From a bacterium C-53 (GTDB taxonomy: Bacteria; Bacillota; Clostridia; Lachnospirales; Lachnospiraceae), in NCBI GenBank assembly GCA_003612525.1, contig RAZD01000025.1:1-52120 (forward strand): a DNA stretch of 52,120 bases, read 5' to 3'. Of the stretch, positions 51,869 to 52,120 are shown piece by piece. Positions within the stretch are counted from its first letter, which is position 1, and each line of letters begins with the position of its first letter. The translations under genes and the position numbers were made by a program. Below the pieces are notes generated by a model. The model saw nothing but the letters and a program-made list of their open reading frames with translations, was not told the DNA's origin and made no database searches.

Positions 51869-51971
51869 CTTATGCAGCCTTTGTCTGGCACTTGGATTTG
51901 TCGTAAGAACAGATTGTGCAAGTTTTCTCTTCTTCGGTGAGCCTGAATTCCCAAAAGCAGACAACGAATAA
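51828..51971 (+). CDS. agrD: AgrD-like cyclic lactone autoinducer precursor
   Basis: This 47-codon gene was found by reading the strand past the agrB stop. AAAGGAGGTG lies seven bases before the ATG. The protein has an amphipathic leader (MKRLSIMNMKLLGSLCSLCL), then the core CASFLFFGEPEFP and an acidic tail, the layout of AgrD with its conserved G-E-P-E-x-P recruitment motif. In typical clostridial AgrD the five residues before GEP start with Cys; here they are S-F-L-F-F, with Cys30 two residues earlier. The ring could therefore be a Ser lactone of five, or a seven-residue Cys thiolactone. Confidence 0.85.
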   Translation: MKRLSIMNMKLLGSLCSLCLALGFVVRTDCASFLFFGEPEFPKADNE

Positions 51972-51986
51972 TCAAATAACTTAAAT

Positions 51987-52032
51987 AAAAACTGCCGTAC
52001 CGACACACGCTCTGTCATATACGGCAGTTTTT
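51987..52032. terminator. bidirectional terminator after agrD
   Basis: AAAAACTGCCGTA and TACGGCAGTTTTT are perfect 13-base complementary arms around a 20-base loop, with T-runs on both strands. It ends agrBD from the left and a minus-strand gene from the right. Confidence 0.87.
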
Positions 52033-52120
52033 ATTTTAGAATCGTCAGCTCAAAAATCAGATAATTACAGCCATAATACTCCCTGTTCTCAACAGAGATC
52101 TCACCTCTGCTCCTCTCCAT
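52031..52120 (-). CDS. possible 3' end of a minus-strand gene
   Basis: One minus-strand frame is open from the window edge to TAA at 52031-52033, 29 codons, ending YYGCNYLIFELTILK. It stops inside the terminator arm, as a real gene end would. The residues alternate hydrophobic and polar like a final beta strand, but I do not recognise the family. An ATG sits exactly at the edge, so its true start is unknown. Confidence 0.35.
   Translation of the reverse strand: MERSRGEISVENREYYGCNYLIFELTILK

Noticed and set aside
1-52120. CRISPR arrays, insertion sequences, prophage
   Set aside because: No regularly spaced repeats, transposase, integrase or phage structural genes were seen in either strand.

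Overview
The window looks like a chromosomal piece of an anaerobic, low-to-mid GC Bacillota, most likely class Clostridia and probably a Lachnospiraceae-type gut anaerobe. Reasons: a class III (oxygen-sensitive, glycyl-radical) ribonucleotide reductase, flavodoxin and 4Fe-4S membrane proteins, QueH-type queuosine maturation, a two-gene agr peptide-signalling locus, a bactofilin, a DUF6142-like protein, strong AGGAGG ribosome binding sites, TTG/GTG starts, consensus sigma-A promoters and tRNA genes without an encoded CCA. The taxonomic call is inference from gene content.

Layout. Positions 1-7.5 kb are accessory and patchy: a DMT exporter with its AraC-type regulator, a tocopherol-cyclase-like protein, a MarR / flavodoxin / 4Fe-4S membrane protein set with a regulator remnant between the last two, an unrecognised 201-residue protein, and a flavin reductase split by an in-frame stop opposite an HxlR regulator. 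7.6-16.25 kb is one tightly packed minus-strand operon of seven genes (FAD oxidoreductase, GT2, SDR, large membrane protein, TIM-barrel isomerase, second large membrane protein, GT2) that looks like a surface-glycan or lipid-linked sugar pathway. It is preceded by a strong promoter with a 14-bp palindrome in its spacer and by a small divergent HTH gene. 16.6-22.3 kb is housekeeping: ispF, a cytidylate-kinase-like gene, trpS, a bactofilin with a degenerate LytM partner, a Gfo/Idh/MocA oxidoreductase, a YuiD-like protein and two tRNAs. 22.3-28.5 kb holds an aldose-epimerase-like gene, a MacAB-like ABC export operon and an active-looking diguanylate cyclase.

28.5-45.6 kb is nucleotide and translation metabolism: argS, queH, a GGDEF protein with a degenerate active site, carB, carA, a zinc-ribbon/HTH protein, purD-purN-purM-purE, an M29 aminopeptidase with a large N-terminal extension, two small membrane proteins, pyrE, pyrF and a NUDIX-like protein. 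45.7-52.1 kb has nrdD (fused to a thioredoxin-like domain and preceded by two NrdR-type boxes), hflX, a TPR lipoprotein, a DUF2752 protein and agrB-agrD.

Together the core encodes carbamoyl phosphate, purine, pyrimidine and deoxynucleotide synthesis, with pur, car and nrd each having a recognisable sigma-A promoter. The most unusual parts are the seven-gene glycan operon with its promoter palindrome, the agrD whose putative ring could close on Ser rather than Cys, the NrdD-redoxin fusion, the nonsense-split flavin reductase, and several paired promoters that share or overlap their core elements.
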